DNA of 64,000 nt from Rhodospirillaceae bacterium. GTDB lineage: Bacteria; Pseudomonadota; Alphaproteobacteria; Rhodospirillales; Rhodospirillaceae. The stretch is taken from positions 372,001 through 436,000 of the forward strand of contig JAVJSV010000016.1 of NCBI GenBank assembly GCA_040219235.1, read 5' to 3'. Positions 60,527 through 64,000 of the stretch are shown piece by piece; the first letter of the stretch is position 1, and each line of letters opens with the position of its first letter. Below the pieces are notes generated by a model, which had not been told where the DNA came from, made no database searches, and worked only from the letters and a program-made list of their open reading frames with translations. The position numbers and the translations under genes are program-made.

Positions 60527-61198
60527 TCAGATCAATCCAGCGAGATATGCAATTCCGGTGATGACGGCCTCTACGATGGGCATAATCACCCACTCGAAAG
60601 GCCGTATCGGAACATCGATCATAGATCCCAGCCAAGGCAGTCCGAGAAGCAAACCGATGATCAGGAACATGCCGTATTTTTCTAGCTGCGCCAAGCGTCG
60701 TGCGAGGGGTATTGGAAGTAATCCGACTGCGATCCGTCCACCATCTAAAGGCGGCAAAGGAATTAGGTTAAAAACAAACAGTATCACATTGAGAAATAAG
60801 CTATTTCTCAATGTATCGAACGTCCATTGGCCGGCACCATCTGGCACTTCAGGGACCAGATAAATCAACCGTGCGGAGAGCAGCGCCAGAAACAAATTAA
60901 TCGCAGGCCCAGCCGCCGCCACCCAGACCATATCCCGACGTGGATTCCTTAACCGGCCAAAGTTCACCGGAACCGGCTTTGCCCAGCCAAAAACAAACGG
61001 GGCGCGGCTTAAAATGAGAAGGGCGGGTAATAAAAAGGTACCAACCGGGTCAACATGGCGAAACGGGTTTAAAGACACCCGGCCCTGATCCTTGGCCGTT
61101 GGGTCGCCAAAATACATGGCCGCATAACCATGCGCTGCTTCGTGCAGTGTTATCGCCAGCAAAGCAGGCAGAATCCAGGTTGAGGCTGTATAGAGCAT
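60527..61198 (-). CDS. Site-2-protease-type M50 membrane metalloprotease
   Basis: 223 aa with five or six membrane segments. The zinc motif is TLHEAAHGYAA (HExxH, about residue 18), and NLIPLPPLDGGRIA provides the third ligand Asp. DPTAKDQGRVSLNPFRHVDPVG is typical of the short Rip/YwhC-like family. It may cut membrane-spanning regulators; the substrate is unknown. It lies between nagZ and scpA. Confidence 0.93.
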   Translation of the reverse strand: MLYTASTWILPALLAITLHEAAHGYAAMYFGDPTAKDQGRVSLNPFRHVDPVGTFLLPALLILSRAPFVFGWAKPVPVNFGRLRNPRRDMVWVAAAGPAINLFLALLSARLIYLVPEVPDGAGQWTFDTLRNSLFLNVILFVFNLIPLPPLDGGRIAVGLLPIPLARRLAQLEKYGMFLIIGLLLGLPWLGSMIDVPIRPFEWVIMPIVEAVITGIAYLAGLI

Positions 61199-61208
61199 AT
61201 CTTCTGCT

Positions 61209-62243
61209 TTAGGCTGCGGCGTCTAGGAGAGACGCGACCTCGAAAGAGACCGTATTCTTATCAATACTGAGTTGCGGCTGACCACGATAAGCATCCAGCT
61301 TTTCCACAGCCTGGTGTGTATTCTCAGAGAGCGCAGAAACGCCTGGAGCCATTTCTTCCATTTCTGAGAGAACGCCGCTGCAATGAAGCGCCACGTCACA
61401 GCCCGCTTTAAGACAGGCGTCAGCAAGATCTGCAAACGAACCGCTGAGAGCCTTCATCCCCAGATCATCGCTAAACAAAAGACCTTCAAAGCCGAAGTCT
61501 TTGCGGATCACGTCAGAAATGACCTGCTGAGACAATGTTGCAGGCTGGGACTCATCCAGGGCGGAATAGACCACATGGGCAGTCATTGCAGTCACAGGAA
61601 GTCTTGAGACCGCCCGAAACGGCACAAAATCAGAAGTTTGGAGATCGATCACCGGCGTATCAACAACCGGCAACGCAGCGTGACTGTCGACCCCTGCCCG
61701 ACCATGGCCAGGCAAATGCTTAATCACGGGCACAACACCAACGTCCATCAGGCCCTGACAAGCCACCTCTGCCATCGCGGCGACAACACTGGGGTCATCA
61801 GATAACGCGCGATTGCCAATCACATCATGGGCCCCAGGTACAGGCACATCCAAACAGGGCGCACAATCGACATCAATGCCTAATTCTGCAAGTTCAGCCC
61901 CGATCAACTGCATGTTAATCCTCAGGGCCTTGAGTGCGCGCTCAGGATTCTGAGTATAAACATCGCCAAACACTCTGAACGGCGGTGCAGATCGCCAGTG
62001 AGGTGGCCTTAAACGCTGAACGCGGCCACCTTCCTGATCAATCAAAACCAGGGCATTTCTGCCCACACTCTCCCTGAACTCAGTCACCAGACGTCGAACC
62101 TGCTCAGGCGACTCAACGTTTCTGGCAAACAGAATAAAGCCAAGCGGATTAGCCGTTTTAAAAAAAACACGCTCTGCGTCCGTCAGCGTGAGCCCTGAAC
62201 ATCCATAGACTGCAGCGGATATAGGGCCGACTGGACTACTCAT
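61209..62243 (-). CDS. nagZ: Beta-N-acetylhexosaminidase NagZ (GH3)
   Basis: 344 aa. It removes N-acetylglucosamine from recycled muropeptides. ALVLIDQEGGRVQRLRPPHW, the acid/base loop KHLPGHGRAGVDSHAALP and the nucleophile in LLFSDDLGMKALSG are intact. I place the start at ATG 62243, where it overlaps the SPOR gene end by 8 nt; a longer frame (to 62297) lies within that gene. Confidence 0.96.
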   Translation of the reverse strand: MSSPVGPISAAVYGCSGLTLTDAERVFFKTANPLGFILFARNVESPEQVRRLVTEFRESVGRNALVLIDQEGGRVQRLRPPHWRSAPPFRVFGDVYTQNPERALKALRINMQLIGAELAELGIDVDCAPCLDVPVPGAHDVIGNRALSDDPSVVAAMAEVACQGLMDVGVVPVIKHLPGHGRAGVDSHAALPVVDTPVIDLQTSDFVPFRAVSRLPVTAMTAHVVYSALDESQPATLSQQVISDVIRKDFGFEGLLFSDDLGMKALSGSFADLADACLKAGCDVALHCSGVLSEMEEMAPGVSALSENTHQAVEKLDAYRGQPQLSIDKNTVSFEVASLLDAAA

Positions 62244-63171
62244 TGCGAACGACAAGGCAGCCGATGTTTTCCGCCGCCAAAGCCGCACATAGTTCATCCG
62301 CTGCTGGGCGTCCGTTTACGGGGCCTGCGCGTAATCTGAAGAAAATGCCCCGCTCGCCAAGATCGGCGCGCACGATTACAGGCCGGTATGCCGCGAGCAA
62401 ACTGGCATAGCGGCTGCTGATGCGCTGCCATTCCGCTTGGGCCGCTTCTTCTGACCTCAAGGCTGCAATCTGAATAAGATGATCTCCCGACAGCGGATCA
62501 CGTGTTGCGGATGATGAAGCGGCTGTTGTTGGTTCTGCTTGTGGTTCTACTTGTGGTTCTACTGGTGATGCTGGCGTGGCTGTTGCAACAGGCGCAGCAG
62601 GTGTCTCAGCCGCAGGAGCGGGCGGAGGGGGTTGCAGTGAGTCAGACTCCGCCGGAACAGTCGCAGGCTCTGCAATAGGCGCGGCTGCAGACGGCGTTGG
62701 CACCGCAATCGGAGCCGTTACACTTTCTGGTGCCGTGTCAGGTGCAGATTCTGGCACAGGCTCTGGGGCAGGCGCTTTGGGCGCTTCAGGGGGTGGTAAA
62801 ATGTTTTCAGCCCCTGCCGGTGGTGTCGCACCGCCGACACGCTCGTAGACCAACTTGTCTTGGTTCTCGACCTGCATTCCGCCTGGGTCTTCTGGGCGGG
62901 CTTTGTAGGGCTCAGGATTGGCGACAATCAGAGGTGTTCGTGCCGTGTCCTGATTTGCCCCAGGACCAAATACGGTCCACGCCGCCGCGCCGGCAATGAT
63001 CGCGCCAACGACGACACCGACAACCAAACCAATGGTGCGGCCTTTACCACCGGCCTGGTCCCGACCGTAATAGTCATCGTCGAACACCGGGTCCGTAAAT
63101 GACCCGCGCTCGTCTTTACCGTCCGATTGACGCAACGGGTGTCTTAATAACTGCCCCTGGTGAGACATCAT
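62236..63171 (-). CDS. SPOR-domain membrane protein
   Basis: 311 aa. A short cytoplasmic segment is followed by one membrane helix (about 47-68), a Pro/Ala/Glu-rich spacer (about 95-225), and a C-terminal SPOR domain ([21 protein letters not shown] ... [19 protein letters not shown]). SPOR binds denuded peptidoglycan at the septum. Its ATG overlaps the argS stop (ATGA). The argS-SPOR-nagZ order is conserved in Alphaproteobacteria. Confidence 0.92.
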   Translation of the reverse strand: MMSHQGQLLRHPLRQSDGKDERGSFTDPVFDDDYYGRDQAGGKGRTIGLVVGVVVGAIIAGAAAWTVFGPGANQDTARTPLIVANPEPYKARPEDPGGMQVENQDKLVYERVGGATPPAGAENILPPPEAPKAPAPEPVPESAPDTAPESVTAPIAVPTPSAAAPIAEPATVPAESDSLQPPPPAPAAETPAAPVATATPASPVEPQVEPQAEPTTAASSSATRDPLSGDHLIQIAALRSEEAAQAEWQRISSRYASLLAAYRPVIVRADLGERGIFFRLRAGPVNGRPAADELCAALAAENIGCLVVRNE

Positions 63172-64000
63172 CTCATCTCCTCTACGGGCTCAACGCCAAA
63201 CACATCCAAACCTGACGCTATCACCACAGCAACAGCGCGGACAAGCGCCAGCCGTGCGACTGACTTATCAGGTTGATCCGGTAATAAAAATCTCAGTTCT
63301 GCATTTTCGTTGCCACGGTTCCATAAGGCATGGAGTTGCGACGCTAAGTCATACAAATAGAACGCTATACGATGTGGCTCGTGAGCGATCGCTGCCGCCT
63401 CGATGATGCGCGGCCAGGACGCCACCATGCGCATCACGGCCAATTCATCGTCGTCACTGCAAAGGGACAAGTCAGCCCCCGCCAAGGCACCGTCTGAAAT
63501 ATCGACGCCCGGCAAAGCCTCGGCGGCATGACGGAACACCGAGTGAATCCGTGCATGGGCGTATTGGACGTAAAAGACCGGGTTGTCTTTAGATTTCTCA
63601 GTCACTTTGGCAAAGTCGAAGTCGAGCGGCGCGTCATTCTTGCGGGTCAGCATAATGAAGCGCACAACATCTTTACCAACGGCGTCGATAAGATCGCGCA
63701 GTGTGACAAACGTGCCGGCCCGCTTGGACATACGGACCGGCTCGCCGTTGTCGAACAACTTGACCAGCTGGCAAAGCTTAACGTCCAGCGCTGCTTTGCC
63801 CTGAGAGAGAGCTTTGACGCCAGCTTGCATACGCTTTACATAGCCGCCGTGATCTGCGCCCCAGACATCAATCATATCTGTAAAACCACGGTCAAACTTG
63901 TCGCGATGATAGGCGACATCTGAAGCAAAATAGGTCCATGAGCCATCAGACTTCTTGAAGGGCCGGTCAATATCGTCGCCAAATTCTGTTGACTTAAACA
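63168..64000 (-). CDS. argS: Arginyl-tRNA synthetase (partial, 5' end outside window)
   Basis: The C-terminal 276 or so codons of a class I ArgRS; the frame stays open to the window edge. Visible are [27 protein letters not shown], the KMSKS-like [16 protein letters not shown], and the anticodon-binding all-helical domain ending [11 protein letters not shown]. The HIGH motif would be beyond the edge. The stop overlaps the SPOR start. Confidence 0.97.
   Translation of the reverse strand, partial: FKSTEFGDDIDRPFKKSDGSWTYFASDVAYHRDKFDRGFTDMIDVWGADHGGYVKRMQAGVKALSQGKAALDVKLCQLVKLFDNGEPVRMSKRAGTFVTLRDLIDAVGKDVVRFIMLTRKNDAPLDFDFAKVTEKSKDNPVFYVQYAHARIHSVFRHAAEALPGVDISDGALAGADLSLCSDDDELAVMRMVASWPRIIEAAAIAHEPHRIAFYLYDLASQLHALWNRGNENAELRFLLPDQPDKSVARLALVRAVAVVIASGLDVFGVEPVEEMR

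Overview
The window is a chromosomal segment of an alphaproteobacterium; the order and family cannot be settled from sequence alone. The evidence is gene content and order: eno-kdsA-pyrG-secG-tpiA, ppiD-trpE, and argS-SPOR-nagZ-M50-scpA-scpB-tatA-tatB-tatC-serS-surE-pcm-LysM/M23 followed by yajC-secDF-Mth938 are runs familiar from Alphaproteobacteria. DUF4170, PAS_5, an NDUFAF6-like protein, the bacterial hydroxysqualene genes hpnCDE and a folate-dependent TrmFO point the same way. Base composition looks mid-50s % GC by eye. I saw no rRNA, tRNA, CRISPR array, insertion sequence or phage structural gene.

Layout. 0-9 kb: single genes of envelope or redox type (a Tat-exported methyltransferase, a Tat-exported flavoprotein, a DUF4239 membrane protein, an acyltransferase-3, a periplasmic redoxin, DUF2892), then thiC behind a TPP riboswitch. 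9.3-10.8 kb: a SnoaL-like secreted protein overlapping the first of four FGE/SUMF1-fold proteins. 10.8-19.6 kb: conserved housekeeping genes on both sides of a tpiA/ppiD divergent promoter, ending with a trpE that lacks trpGDC. 19.7-34 kb is the accessory part: a YibQ-like deacetylase-fold protein; a stand-alone cyclic-nucleotide-binding protein divergent from a TIR-TM-TPR protein; a small CxxC protein; a TPR/Rossmann/class III nucleotide cyclase; two more FGE-fold proteins; a higB-higA pair with a HEPN-like third gene; a second PCMT-like methyltransferase; cytochrome b561 with an exported HutX-like protein; a tandem PAS_5 protein; and a fourth FGE-fold protein flanked by repeat-rich intergenic DNA.

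34-41 kb: a DEAD-box helicase with a strong terminator, a tiny acidic protein, nitrilase plus DUF1838, a Cys-rich secreted protein with DoxX and a CNT nucleoside transporter, and a duplicated DUF4170 protein. 41-47 kb: trmFO, an NDUFAF6-like pseudo-synthase, hpnCDE and a PuuD-like membrane protein. 47-64 kb: a long, mostly leftward block of protein export (secDF, yajC, tatABC), translation (serS, argS partial), chromosome segregation (scpAB), cell wall (nagZ, NlpD/DipM-like factor, SPOR) and repair or stress (surE, pcm) genes, broken only by a DUF815 ATPase and a second Tat-exported flavoprotein.

Functional themes: export is prominent, with Sec and Tat machinery and at least four apparent Tat substrates in the same window. 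The most unusual content is (i) four dispersed exported FGE-fold paralogs that share eight cysteines but lack the catalytic FGE cysteines, (ii) the cyclase / TIR / cyclic-nucleotide-binding neighbourhood, and (iii) the higBA-HEPN three-gene module. Functions proposed for these are inferences from domains and arrangement.
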